A stretch of 64,000 bases of DNA from Rhizophagus clarus (GCA_015698045.1 BLAL01000030.1:62001-126000); one strand, 5' to 3'; positions 29,197-41,600 are shown, counted from the stretch's first letter. The notes: generated by a model from the letters alone, not told the origin. Numbers and translations are program-made.

Positions 29197-29722
29197 TGCT
29201 TTATTTAATTATTGGAATGATCCTCCTATGGCTATGCTTTTGGCAACTATTCTTGATCCCTGATGCAAAAGAACACATGGTTGGCCTAATGAATTGCGAG
29301 AAAGAGTAAAGGTTGAACTGAAAGTTCAGTATGATGAGATTAAGCCTCAAAATAATACACAATCCGAAGAAAATTTTTCTAATAATAATTCATCAATTGA
29401 CCGTTTTCACGCATATATTTTTGGCCCTCAAGTTATAGAAGAAAATGAAGACACTGAATTTGACAATTATTTTAGGACTCCTCAAGCTTCTTACGATACC
29501 AATTCCTTTCAATGGTGGCAAAATAATAAAGATTCATTCCCAGTGTTATATGAATTAGCTCGTAAATATTTATGTATACCAGCCACGTCAGTTCCAAGTG
29601 AAAGACTATTCAGTGATGCTGGAAATCAAATTTGTGAAGAAAGGAACCAGTTAAAAGCATTTACAATTACTGAATTACTATTTCTCAAGAGAAATAGCGA
29701 ATATTTTAATGTATTTAAGTAG
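29197..29722 (+). pseudogene. hAT transposase, C-terminal dimerisation part
   Basis: Continues the frame cut at 20578 (ALFNYWNDPP, LLATILDP). A TGA at 29261-29263 stands where hAT proteins usually have Arg in LDPRCK. The hAT C-terminal dimerisation domain follows: WWQNNKDSFPVLYELARKYL, IPATSVPSERLFSDAGN, ELLFLKRN. Open from 29264 to the natural stop at 29722. Known: this domain mediates transposase oligomerisation. Confidence 0.85.
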
Positions 29723-30052
29723 TTTGTTTGACATGTACTGTATGTCAATTTAATAATAATTTTGAAACTATGTAAAATTGATGGTTCCTTATAAATAAAT
29801 AATGCGAAAGTATAAAACTGCATAAATACTATTATATTTATTTTTTATTTATTTTAATTTACTAATAAAATACTAATTATTTATAACATTTAATCGATTA
29901 ATTGTTCAATTAATTGTTCGAGTTTATTAGATCGAGTATACCTAATCGAACTTTAATCAATTACAGCTTATTAGTTGATTTTGGTCGATCTTGCCTAAAA
30001 AATTTTAACCAATTAATCGAACAATGATTTTGGGTGTCGACTCAATTCCCTA

Positions 30053-30060
30053 AAGATGTT
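30053..30060 (+). repeat. hAT 8-bp target duplication, right
   Basis: AAGATGTT, identical to 18386-18393. Confidence 0.95.
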
Positions 30061-30790
30061 CATTATCATCATCTCATTCCTCCATCTTCTTCTCAGCTCT
30101 CCTATGACTCAAAAAGTCAGAAAGATGAGATTATTAATCTTAGATGGTAAAGGTCCGCTCAAATGTTGTCCATGTTTTTGCATGGTTGTCGTAAAGTTGG
30201 TGAATTGACACCTGGGCTAACTGAGTCGAGTATTAATATAAACTCAGAATTAACTCAAATGTCACGTGACTATAAGATCCTCAAATCAAATTTGTGAACT
30301 GACCCATGTTAACTCAACTTTAATTATAATTTAATAAAAGACGTTTACCAACATTTATAATTTGTCAAAAAATGGTGCGAAACATTTTTTAATGTATAAT
30401 TTAATAAAGTTTAACATATACAATTTAACAAAAAAAAAACACTTCGCAGTGCTTTTTTGATAATTTGATAAAAAATGTTGCAAAAACGTTTTTTAATATG
30501 GGAAAAATGTTGCGCATTTTTAACAACGCGATAAAAAGCATAAACATTGGAAAACGGTTTTTTTTGATATTAAAAAGCGCTGTGCATTTTTTGATATCAG
30601 ATATATATAATTTAATTTCAAAAAAATGTTTCACTAGAGCTCTAAATCTGACCCGATTGGTTGACCCAAAATTCTCGGGTTGGGTCAGTGTTAATTGGGT
30701 ACCTGATCTGACCCATTGACCCAACAAAAAATGCTGAAAAAAATGCCAAAACTATTAATCCTGGCATTTTTATATTTAAAGTTTGGCTAA
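30061..30790. other. Non-coding, GGGTCA-rich mobile-element-like remnant
   Basis: No gene. At 30640-30725 CTGACCC/GGGTCAG motifs recur (CTGACCCGATTGGTTGACCC, GGGTTGGGTCAG), and related motifs occur near 30290 and 16450-16490. Between them are short units with AAAAATGTTGC/GCATTTTT. Probably remnants of a non-autonomous element; I could not define its ends. Confidence 0.35.
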
Positions 30791-30794
30791 ATCA

Positions 30795-31135
30795 GTTTTT
30801 TATTACTAAAAACGATTATTAAAAATGATTAATAATTTTTTTTTGTTATTAAAAACGATTAATAAATCACTTTTTTTGTTATTAAAAATGATTAATAAAT
30901 CACTTTTTTTGTTATTAAAAACGATTAATAAATCTTTTTTTTGTTATTAAAAATGATTAATAAATCGTTTTTTTTTTGTTATTAAAAACGATAACAAATC
31001 ATTTTTTTCTTTTGTTATCAAAAACAATTAAAAAAATCCTTTTTTTCTTTTATTATTAAAAATGATAAAGAAAATCATTTTTTTTTGTTATTAAAAATGA
31101 TTAAGAAAATCGTTTTTTTTTGTTATTAAATTAAC
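30795..31135. repeat. Short tandem array, TTGTTATTAAAAACGATTAA units
   Basis: About ten imperfect copies, 33-42 bp each, of a T-run followed by GTTATTAAAAA(C/T)GATTAATAAATC. It shares the AACGATT core with the hairpin array at 31.9-33.1 kb. Confidence 0.75.
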
Positions 31136-31695
31136 GAATTTTTTTGTTTTCAGACACCTTCTTGAACGTAATTTTGAAGGTATTTACTTTCGAATTTTTT
31201 TTTATTTTAAATAAGTTAAAATTGACTTATTTTTTTGTATGTTTAGAAAAAAATGATTATCAGAGAAACAAAAACGAAAGATTTTTTATTCAATTTTGAT
31301 CAACAAAAAAAAATTAAAATAAGTGAATATTTTATGATTTATAAAATTAATGGTTGTTCTTACTAGCACAGGAAGAGGTTTTGTAAAAAATTAGTCTAAA
31401 GAAATGCTCAATCAATTTTTTTCATGCTTAAGCTTAATATATTATAAAATTAAAATGACCTTTTTTTATCAAAAAGGAAATTATCTTCATATCCGTGATA
31501 ACTTTGGCAACTGTACATGTGTGTATAAACAAAGGCGGAATGGAGAAATTAAGGTGAAAATCCAGTCAAAATGAAATGATTGACCAATTATTTTGCCTAT
31601 TATAGAAAAAAAATGCCTTAAATTCTTTTATTTGGGTTAATTTGGGTTATTTTGGGTCAATATTAGAATACTGTTATAAATACATTTATTATCAT

Positions 31696-33503
31696 TAGGG
31701 TTCCGCACGGATCGGATCAGATCAGATTTTATCAGATTTAAATCCGATCTGACAGATCCAGATCTATCAATTTCAAATCCGGATCTGAGATTCAGATATA
31801 TATTTGAAATCCGAATCCTATCTGCAGACCCAAATTTAAAATCTGGATCTAATTTGAGTTTGATCCAAATCTGATCCAAATCTGATCTGAATCTGACCAA
31901 ATTCAGATTTAAAATAAATGATTTTAACATTTTTTTTAAAAATCGTTTTAATAAAAAAAATGATAATTACCATTTTTTTAAAATTGTTTATTAAAAAAAA
32001 ACGATTTTACATTTTTTTTTAAAAAATTGTTCCAATGAAAGAAACAACGATTTTACATTTTTTTTTTAAAATCATTTTAATGAAAAAATGATTTTTAACA
32101 TTTTTTTTAAATCGTTTTAAATAATGAAAAAAAAATGATTTTTAAAGTTTTTTTTTTAAAAAAAATTGTTTGATCAAAAAATGATTTTAACATTTTTTTA
32201 AAATCGTTTTAATGAAAAAAAAATGATTTTACGTTTTTTTTTTAAAATCGTTTTAATGAAAAGAAAAAAGCAATTTTTACCGTTTTTTTTTAAAAATCGT
32301 TTATATGGAAAGAGGAAAAACGATTTTTACCTTTTTTTTTAAAAAAATTGTTTAAAAAAATCGTTTAATCAATCAAGAAACAATTTTTAACTTTTTTTTT
32401 AAAATCGTTTTGATGAAAAACGATTTTACATTTTTTTTTAAATCATTTTAATTAATAAAAAAAAACGATTTTTAACGTTTTTTTTAAAAAAGTCATTTTA
32501 ATGAAAAACGATTTTACATTTTTTTTTTAAAATCGTTTTAATGGAAAGAAAAAAAACAATTTTTAATGATTTTTTTTTAAAAAAATTGTTTAAAAAAATT
32601 GTTTAATCAATCAAAAAACGATTTTTAACTTTTTTTTTTAAAATCGTTTTGATGAAAAACGATTTTACGTTTTTTTTTTTAAATCGTTTTATTAATGAAA
32701 AAAAAATGATTTTTAACGTTATTTTTAAAAAAATTGTTTTAATGAAAAATGATTTTAACGTTTTTTTTTAAACATCGTTTTAATGAAAAATGATTTTTAA
32801 CTTTTTTTTTAAATCGTTTTAATAAAAAAGAATGATTTTACGCTTTTTTAAAATCGTTTTAATAAAAAAACAAATTTTAATGTTTTTTTTAAAAATTGTT
32901 TAATAAAAAAAACGATTTCAACGTTTCTTTTAAAAATCATTTTAATAAATAAAAAACGATTTTAACGTTTCTTTTAAAAATTGTTTTAATAAATAAAAAA
33001 CAATTTTAACGTTTCTTTTAAAAATTGTTTTAATAAATAAGAAACGATTTTAACGTTTCTTTTAAAAATCGTTTAATAAAATAAAACGATTTAACATTTT
33101 TTCTAAATTGTTTATTTAAAAAACAATTTAGTGTTTTTTCTATTAAAAAATGGGCTTATTCAAAAAAATGCCGATCTCGGCATTTTTTTTCATAAAGTAA
33201 TGCGAAATAACGTCATTTCGACATGTTTAATAGATTGCGGTTCTGTTCTGGCGTTTTCTTTTATTTTATAAATAAAAATGCCTTGGATGAACGGATCTTA
33301 TGATCTGATCCAGATCTGGTGAATCTGATCCGGATTCAATTCGACGGATCTGGATTATACAATTTCAAATCTGAATCTGAACTTCGGATTCAAATTTGGA
33401 ATCCAAATCCGATCTGTGGATTATAATATTATAATCTGATCCGGATCTGACCGGATCAGATCTGGATCGGATCTAATCGGATCAGATTTTTTGCGGAACC
33501 CTA
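31696..33503. mobile_element. Non-autonomous TIR element filled with hairpin satellite
   Basis: Begins TAGGGTTCCGCA and ends with its reverse complement TGCGGAACCCTA. About 220 bp inside each end is packed with GATCCGATCTGATC-like motifs in mirrored orientation (31705-31920 and 33290-33490). The centre is a hairpin array. No ORF of note. TAGGG ends resemble the hAT element upstream, but no 8-bp duplication is found. TA flanks are present if the repeat is taken to start at GGGTTCC. Classification open. Confidence 0.7.
31920..33130. repeat. Hairpin satellite array, AAAATCGTTTTAATGAAAAA type
   Basis: Roughly two dozen imperfect units of about 40-66 bp. Each is itself an inverted repeat: AAATCGTTTT, a short A/T/G loop, then AAAACGATTT. 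Units are separated by ACATTTTTTTT/AACGTTTTTTTT spacers. Confidence 0.8.
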
Positions 33504-33534
33504 GGTTTTTTTAATTTTTTTTGTAAAACGTTAA

Positions 33535-34660
33535 GTCTGATGTATAATGCTATTCTACTGAAAGTTTCAATATATACTTTATATTAGAAAATATTTTTTC
33601 TGCATTTTCCTGCATTTTTACTATGTCTTAAAAGTTGAATCACATTTCTAGATGAATTTTTATATTTTTGTACTTGATTTTTTTTTTGTGAATCATAAAA
33701 TTCAATTTATAACATTATTTTGCTAAGAGTTTTGGCATATACTTTATATTGAAAAGCAATTTTTTCTACATTTTTCATTTTTACTATGTATTTGGATTTT
33801 TTAAAAGTGAATTATTTTTTTAGGCGAATTTTTAATATTAATGTATCAGTTATTTTTGTGAATTATTTTACCAAAAAATTTAGCATATATTTTATAATAA
33901 AAAATTTTTCTGCATTATTTTTGTCTTGAAATACATGTAGTATATTGATATATAACTATAAATCACTTTCTCCGTATATTTTATAATATTTATTGTACTT
34001 GAATTTTTATAAAAATAATTTTGATATATATTTATTTATGTAAGATAATTTTTCTTTGAGTTTCAACAATCATTTATACAAAAAAATCAGCTTTTTTAAT
34101 AAGATAATAGTAAATATAATAAAATACATTGTAAAATATTCTATCACATTAAATTCATGATTCATAAAAAAATCTGGTACAAAAATATTAAATATTCGCC
34201 TAGAAAGGTGATTCATTTTTAAAAAAATGGTAAAAAATGCAGGAAAATGCAGAAAAATACGAAAAAAATATTTTTCTAATATGAAGTATGTATTGAAACT
34301 TTCAGTATACATCACACTTTAAAATTTGCAAAAAAAAATCAATATAAAAATATTAAAAATTGTCCTAAAAAAGTGATTTACTTTTGAAAATCTTAAAAAC
34401 ATAGTAAAATGCAGAAAAATACAGAAAAACCAATTTTTCAGTATAAAGTACATACTGAAACTTTCAGTAGAATATTTTTACAAATTGAATTTTATGATTA
34501 CGAAAAAATCAGATACTAAATTATTGAAAATTTTTGATTCGCTTTTAAAAATCAAAAAATGTAGAAAAATGCAATTTTCCCAATATAAAGTATATTATGA
34601 AACTTTCAGTATAATAGTATTATGTATTGAAAATTATGATCCATAAAAAACTCCGGTATA
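33535..34660. repeat. Large imperfect palindrome built of ~165-bp units
   Basis: In the left arm (33535 to about 34050) units contain ACTGAAAGTTTCAATATATAC and TTTCTGCATTTT. In the right arm (about 34070-34660) the same units appear inverted (GAAACTTTCAGTA, AAAATGCAGAAAAA). Recurrences near 33558, 33725 and 33878 face those near 34270, 34437 and 34575. No gene. Confidence 0.7.
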
Positions 34661-34719
34661 AAATTATTAAAAATTCATGTAAAAAAGTGATTCACTTATT
34701 GCAATATGAAAATCACATG

Positions 34720-37700
34720 ACTGTGACAACCTCGCAAAATCAATTTTCATTAGTGTTCTGGATTTAGAAAAAAATTCTTTTTTTTATTTGTTAATATCAG
34801 GCATCTTGTTGGTATTGAAAAAACTAATACACATAATATTCATTTGTAGGATCCGCTATTCTGACTTTAATAAAATTTTTTTTTTTAAAAAAAAATTGGC
34901 ATTTTGGCTCAATATAAAAAAATCTGATTATTTTATACAGTAAGTCAATATGACTTACCAAATTTACCGATCCCATACCAAAAAAAAATTATTTATTTAT
35001 TTATTGATGTCGACACTATGATTAGATAATCTTTTTTTTTTTGAAATAGACCTCTAGAGGCGAACTGAAATTTCAGTTCTCTTTATTATTTCTTTGAACA
35101 GAGCATGTATGATATTTTATTTGAAAGTAAATTTTAACATGTTTCCTTTTTTTAACATTTTTTTTTATTTTAACAAAACATTTACTACCATTTTTGTTCT
35201 TTTACTTTTGTAGATGGCCTTTTTGGAATATTTATTTAGACGCAAATTGTAAAATTCATTATATCATATGCTAAAAGTTATCAGTATGATTCATTTAAAT
35301 GGCTTTTCATCCTGCTAGTATCAAGAACCTGCGAATCAGCGGAACTGTTAATTATAAATTTCCTAATAAAAAATTGTTATGAGAAATTTTATTTACTTAA
35401 TTAACAAAATGATCGTTAATATTTATTTTTTTAGATGGCTAATTTTTTCGGCCTTTGAATGCACAAGATTTTGATAATATAACTTAATTATTTTAATGAA
35501 ATGTTATTGTTTATTTTATTATAGGAGTCTGATTCCGATGTCAAACAGGATCATTAGGCAAGTTTTGACCAGTCTCAAAACTTAAAAAAAATTAATAATT
35601 TTTTTGTATTTCTCTTTAGCTACAACTTGGAAATACTAGAACCCAGTAAGTAATAATTTCAAAGCTTCCATTTTAAAAAATGTTTAACAAAGTTTTTTTC
35701 ATAATTTTTTAGAAATATGACGTCAACTTTACTATCAGAATCGGGTAGGTTTTCAAAAAACTTTTGAAATACTTAAAAGAAGGCAACATTACTAATGTCA
35801 TTTACTTTTCGGTTTGCAAGTTAATAATCCTTATTAGCGTCCATTTATTTTTTTTCTTGCAGGAAACAGATAACCTCTGAAACCAATAACACGGCCTTTT
35901 AAAGGTATTATAAAGGGAGAGATTTTTTTTTAATTAGCCTAGAAAATGCTTTTAACAAAATTTTTTATTTGTAAAAACTTGGATTCAATTTGGATACAAT
36001 TCCTGATTTTTTATTTTGTAGGATTTGCCTTCTTCCTAAATGTAGAGTTAACTATATATTCTTAATTTGCCATATTTATTTGTAATGCAAAACATTATAC
36101 TTGGGGGGACGAAGTCCTCCCGCAAACTGCATATTCTAGTTATTAATCTAAGAATTTAAGATATAAATTCGCAAGCAAAGTTTTCTAGTAGATCATAACC
36201 AAAAAAGAGTATACCTGGCAAGTATTTTGATGAATTCTAAAAAAATATAAAAAAAAAACTGTATCACAAATTTAATGGCACAACAGATTACTGAATAGTA
36301 AAACTTTAGCATCTGTTTTTACACTACGATAAATTAGTTTTTATAGCTTTCAATTAAATTTAATATTTTTTTAAACTTTCACAACTTTGGATTCTTCTCC
36401 TCATTTTTTGCTCTGAAATCTGCAAAAATATTCTAAAACACCATCTCTTTCATGAAATAGTTTGATTTTCTTAAAAGAACTGCAATAAGTATATAGTAAG
36501 CTTTCTGACTGTTTCTTTAAGGAAAATTTTTTTTTCTTGAGTAATTTCAAAAAAAGCGTTCTATTTTTATTTTTTTCAAGTTATTGTGTATCTGTTTGTA
36601 TTTTTAGTATTGCTTAAAAGTTAATATAACATGATTGCTGAATTTTAAAGATTTCTGATTTTTTTAATGGGCAAATGACTATCACAAAACAAGCCCGCCA
36701 GTGTAGTAAAAAAATCTGAATTATAAGACTATACATATATTTGGTTTAATAAGTATATCTACCACCCAGGGAGCCGGGGAACTACCTACAGTTATTTATA
36801 CTTATTTGTATGTGAATGTTCTGAGATTTTAACATATGGATCTTAAAGATTCATTCCTAAAATTACTTAAGTATCCTTAATCCTTTAAATTTAAAAATCC
36901 TTAAGACATTTTAAACTTGTCATCTCTATGGATTTCAACTTTAAGAATTTTTAAATTTTAATATGTAACACTTACAAACATATTAATGTTACGAATATTC
37001 TTTTAGATTTTAATTTAGATTATTTAATATATACAGTATATATATATCTAAGTTTATAGTTTACTTTATGTATGTATTTTATTTTGATTTATTGCATATA
37101 GTTAGTAGAATTGTTAACAGAAAACGGATGATTAGCTAATAGGTAGCTGGGAGGATCCGAACATAATCAATTTTGGAAAATTGACCAGAGGGCACTTATG
37201 ACTATCGGATGTAATTAATCTCAGATGAAATTGACCTGAATTTTAGATTGTGTATAAGGAGGGACGGAATGAAGTCCATAAAAATTTTGGGCATATTGCT
37301 CTTCTTGTTATGTATCAGCATTTTGATCTTTGCTAAGAAAATCTCTGATTACCATCATCATCACAGGATCCGTGTATTTCCTCCCTTGGAAGCATGTCAT
37401 ATATCTCAATTCTCAATTTAAAGAATTACCAACTAGAGTTTTTTCTTGATAATAATAAAGTTCCTTTGTGATGTTCGTAAAATATAATTTTTCTTAATAA
37501 AAAATGAGATTTAACTGATTGAAACTGAGGGCTATCAAGAAATAGCTTGAATATCTATTGAAATATAACTTCACCACCAAACGCTTGAAACAGACGTGAT
37601 CATTTTTGTCAATAGCACAAGTGTGTAATCATTACCTCACATTTTGAGGAATTACAAAGGGATCTGCAAGTGGGGCATTACGTATGAACTGTATATTATA

Positions 37701-38020
37701 ATTTGAAAAAAAATATCATTTAGAGAATGAGTTAATAAAGTGATTTTTTATTTCAATCACTTCAGATGAATTATAATTTGATTTGCTTATAAAAAAATAA
37801 TTAATATACAATTTTGAAACAATTAAAAACATATTATTTTCACTATTTATGTTTATATATAACATAATTTAAACAGTAGGTTTAATTTAATAGACTTAAT
37901 ATGATGAGCAATGAGTAATGTAATGGTAACATTGCACATTCTGATGTATTTATTCAATTTTTATATAAATAAGCTATAAATAAGCTTTTTTTCAATAAGC
38001 TTTCTCATATAAATATTACT
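34720..38020. other. Gene-poor region with possible short exons at 35.5-35.9 kb
   Basis: No convincing gene. On the plus strand, short GC-richer segments bounded by T-rich TAG/CAG and GTAAGT-like signals lie at about 35525-35557, 35621-35646, 35713-35744 and 35864-35905. The second to fourth can be read in one frame ending in a stop, but nothing is recognisable. A GGGGGGAC-GAA-GTCCTCCC hairpin lies near 36102-36122. Confidence 0.3.
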
Positions 38021-38023
38021 GTA

Positions 38024-38811
38024 ATGGCGTCTGAAAAAGAATTACATAAATTTCAAACCATACCGTCTACTGATACTGAAGAAGTAAAAGAACTGTTAAA
38101 ATCCATGAGAACGTGTATTGATCAAGAAGAACGAGGTAAGTGGATTTTAGAAGGAGAAAAATACGAAGAACACGAAGAAGTGCTTATGCAATAACAGAAA
38201 AATGAATCCTTTAATCGTGTGGGATATGCTGGCAAGTATATTTATTTTATGTTTTAAATTAATCTATACAATATGTTAGTTAACGAACTTATTTTTTTTT
38301 TTAGGAACCAGACACAAAAATTCTTTCGAACAAAGAAAATTTAGCTATGGAAAAACTTTTAAAAAAAATTCTGGAAGATCAACTGAAAAAAACCAGAAAA
38401 AAAAGCGGTCGTGCAACTTCTTCCAAAAGAACCGACCTGCAAACAGTAACGTTGGTGAATATCGTACTCAGCCCTTTGGGTAACAGCCAGTTTCCAATCC
38501 AGTCTGACTATACGTGACAAATGATTAACGATTTAGTGAGAGACGGATTATTGTGTCATATAATTGGAATAAACGTAAGAGGAAATGTCAGAAAGTATTT
38601 AAAAGGCCAAACCTGCTGGCGACCCATGATTGATTTTTATGATATAGTACTTAAAGAGTATTATCTTTATGCTCTTGTTTTACCAAATAACGAGTACTTA
38701 GTTTTACGTCACATCGATAAGAATTGGTTTAGAGCTATTTCATATTTTACCGATCACGCATCATATTCAAAATTTCTTAATATTTTTTTTACTAACTTTA
38801 TGTATCCATAA
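38024..38811 (+). pseudogene. Decayed unrecognised gene
   Basis: An opening MASEKELHKFQTIPS (38024) runs to a possible donor at 38136 or to a TAA about 60 nt on. After a clear TTTTTTTTTTAG acceptor (38304), a long frame (38305-38811) contains a Lys-rich helix (EKLLKKILEDQLKKTRKK), a TGA at 38515-38517, and then MINDLVRDGLL ... FTNFMYP with a natural stop. The two parts do not join in one frame through these splice sites. I do not recognise the family. A degraded mobile-element gene is one possibility. Confidence 0.35.
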
Positions 38812-38819
38812 TCTTTTAT

Positions 38820-39970
38820 TTTCTCCGCATGTCAAAAAAAATGAATATTAAATACTTGATTGCTCTGTGACTAAAATGCTATTATAGTTTAAATTTATAA
38901 TTGTTTATGTAAAATATCAGAAATTTTTCAGGCAAAAGTTTGTGAATTTTTTTCACGCGGTCACATGATTTTCATTTTTTGAGTAAGCCATTTTATATTT
39001 AAACACATAATATAGATATAATGAATTCATCGCTAAAAGAATGGAAGCAAATTCATACCCAGTTTATTCAAATTTTCGCTCAGGCTTAAATTTAAATATT
39101 CGTCAAGTGAAATCAATCATGCGCAGAATATATTTAAAATTTAATACCAACAATTATGGTAGTATTGAGTACTTTTCTAAATCAGTTTTTAGATGAATAC
39201 AAACATGGATGATTTTTATCAAATGTAGTGTGGAAACCAATATCAAAGAAGAATTATTATACTTGTGATGAATACTATATCACAGTTACTAAAAGAAGGT
39301 TTAATTCGTGATTCACCAGCAAACCATAAATTTGATGGTGAAAGTTGTACTATATATGTTTTTATTAATATTGCAACTGCCAATGCAAAGTACTAATTAC
39401 TAAAATATAATGTGAAAAATTAATAATATTATAGACATAAAAATATGCAGTCCAGTGGAATTTTTAAAATTATTAAGCACTAAAAGAAACTTCCATAAAA
39501 ACTGAAATTTGAGTTCGGAAAAAAATATAAGATATCTCATTATCTAGTGACCTGTGACGACGTTAAAAAATGCGAAATCCTGCCCAAAATTGTCATGATG
39601 GTGTCATCGCTGGAAAGATTTAGCAATTCTTATAAAACTCTATCACTGTGATTTTATTTCCGATTGTAGCAAAAAAAAAAAAAAAAATGTGAGCACTTTT
39701 AACATTTTGCAAACACTTAGATGGAGGAACAAAAAATAAAAAATTGTTTACTATGATGCTATACTTTAGATGAAAACTTACCTTCCTGTTCTTTTATATT
39801 ATTTTAAAAGAATAATCAAAAGTTTAAATTTTTAATTGATGAATTTTACTCATAGACAATTTACTGCTTGCATAACAATTACTCATTACTTCTATACTAT
39901 TCATTTTATTTAAATTATCAATTTTTTAGATTTCTTTAGGAATTTACTAAAGATATTTGTTTTATTATTT
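38820..39970. other. No gene seen
   Basis: AT-rich sequence without a supported ORF. An A-run lies near 39670-39686. Confidence 0.5.
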
Positions 39971-39984
39971 TGCATGTCTGGGTA

Positions 39985-40545
39985 TTAATATTATTAATTT
40001 TAGCGGATAATGTTTTAATATCAGGCCTTTTTGTTGGACCAGCATCCCAACATCGTTTCATTAATTCTTCATATTATGAAGGAGTACCTGATGCAACATT
40101 CGGTCTTCTGCCATTAATAATATTCAATGCAAGATTACAATTATGTTCACAATTAGTAAAGATGGTTTTTCAGATGAAATTTCCCACATTAACATTGCAA
40201 CACTATATATATCAGCAGATGCAAAAGTATAATCTTTTTATCAAGAACTTCCGGTGCTATATAAAAAGATTTCCATATACACTTCCTTCTGGTTTATCAA
40301 CAGGTCCACAGAATCCAAGATCACTAATACTGTAATAAGCCAATAATCGCTATATTGATTATGTAATATATTTTCTGAATGTAAGTCTATGAATTAAATT
40401 TTCTTCATGAATTTTCTCAAGTGCATTAATAATACAACAGGCAATTTTAATTCTTTCTTTCCATGTAGATTGATCATGTTTCTTTTGTTTATCTTGTAAA
40501 TATTCTCTTAAACTTTTACCTAATTTCATCATTGCAGAATATAGT
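39985..40545 (-). pseudogene. Protein kinase fragment
   Basis: Minus-strand pieces match the kinase family: KLGKSLREYLQDKQKKHDQS, then CCIINALEKIHEENLIH with the frame breaking at the catalytic loop (1-nt loss), ISDLGFCGPVDKPEGSVYG (DLG motif), a stop-rich stretch where the APE region should be, and NIINGRRPNVASGTP ... ELMKRCWDAGPTKRPDIKTL. The N-lobe is absent. The open frame on the opposite strand (39970-40335) is only its shadow. Confidence 0.75.
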
Positions 40546-40559
40546 TTCTATCTAATGGA

Positions 40560-40899
40560 TTTTAGGCTAACCATAACATTTTACTATGCATGGCCATTAA
40601 TTATTTATAGTTAGGTGAGATTTAGCTTATAAAATATTTAACTTCTAAATAATTTCTAACTCAGTATTCACAATATAATGTTGCTAAGCATTCTTGTTAA
40701 CATGCAACAACAAGTAGAAGAAATCATTAAACCAAAAAAAAAGAAAAAAATAAAGTGATAACCCTGAACAAAAAAGAAAGATCGACTTTCTTACTTTAAT
40801 ATGCCGTATATTGCAAGTAAATAAAATAATCGAAGCAGAATAAAATTTAAAAATTAAATAAACGCAACTAATTTACTACTTTACATATGAAATTGTTAA

Positions 40900-40934
<35 letters not shown>

Positions 40935-41600
40935 TCTTAAAAAAAAAAGGTAATTTTAAAAAATTAAAAAATATAATAAATTAAAATAATTGTCCGTCCA
41001 GAAGGACTATCAAATTAGATATCCGAATAAAAATGTAACATCATGGAACATTGATTTATGGGTTTGAGTGGTGGTTCTGTTATTTCATGTGTAGCGAAAA
41101 CAACTGGTTTGTGGTGATTTTTTTGGTTATTTGATCCATTTTAATTGTTTATTTGAAAAGTTTTTGAGCGAGAGTTTTTTGTATTTTCATTTCACTTGTT
41201 TCGTTTAAAGTATATAATTTATTTTGTTCTCAAATTTTGATACTGACGAAAAAGCAAAAATGAAGTTATATTTATAAAGAATTAAGACAAACGAAAAATA
41301 TTAATATTATTTTAATAACCGAGTGAATCAAATATTGTTTTCTCACGGTTTATTATTTCCTTTAAATGCTTTTAAGCTTTTAAACGATTATGGTAGTAAA
41401 CTATTGTTGTGAATAAATTTCATATTGTGCTATTAATGATAATACGCCATTATTGTTCTACCTTGTCAAGTACTGATTTATATGACAAGATAATTTCAGT
41501 TCTTTGTCAGACTGAGTCATAATGCTTAAAGTAATAATTGTATATAAGACCCTCATAGGGCCACCTTTTTTTTGTAAAGTTCAAGGAAAAATGTAGTGTA
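40560..41600. other. No gene seen; TA microsatellite
   Basis: AT-rich. A (TA)n run of about 27 bp lies at 40905-40931. No coding signal recognised. Confidence 0.5.

Larger units (their letters stand above)
18394..30052 (+). mobile_element. hAT-superfamily DNA transposon, degenerate, split by a Ty3/gypsy insertion
   Basis: Both ends carry the 17-bp perfect terminal inverted repeat TAGGGAATTGAGTCGAC (18394-18410 and 30036-30052), flanked by identical 8-bp duplications, the hAT signature. Sub-terminal sequence on both sides repeats TCGATTAT/TAATCGA motifs, possible transposase-binding sites (inference). The coding region (BED finger, RNase H-like core, dimerisation domain) has several stops. 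Removing the 8.6-kb LTR element leaves about 3 kb, a usual hAT length. Confidence 0.95.

Noticed and set aside
30425..30727. Overlapping 84- and 100-aa frames
   Set aside because: They cover short GCATTTTT/AAAATGTTGC repeats and GGGTCA motifs; no domain and no splice or start context.
31637..31930. 97-aa minus-strand frame with repeated SDLDQI/KSDLI
   Set aside because: It is a translation of the GATCTGATC-rich end of the TIR element, not a gene.
31696..33511. 8-bp target duplication of the hairpin element
   Set aside because: The 8 bp on the left (ATTATCAT) and on the right (GGTTTTTT) do not match, so a hAT assignment is not supported.
39970..40335. 121-aa plus-strand frame
   Set aside because: The minus strand encodes clear kinase motifs (DLG, CWDAGPTKRPD); this frame is their antisense shadow.
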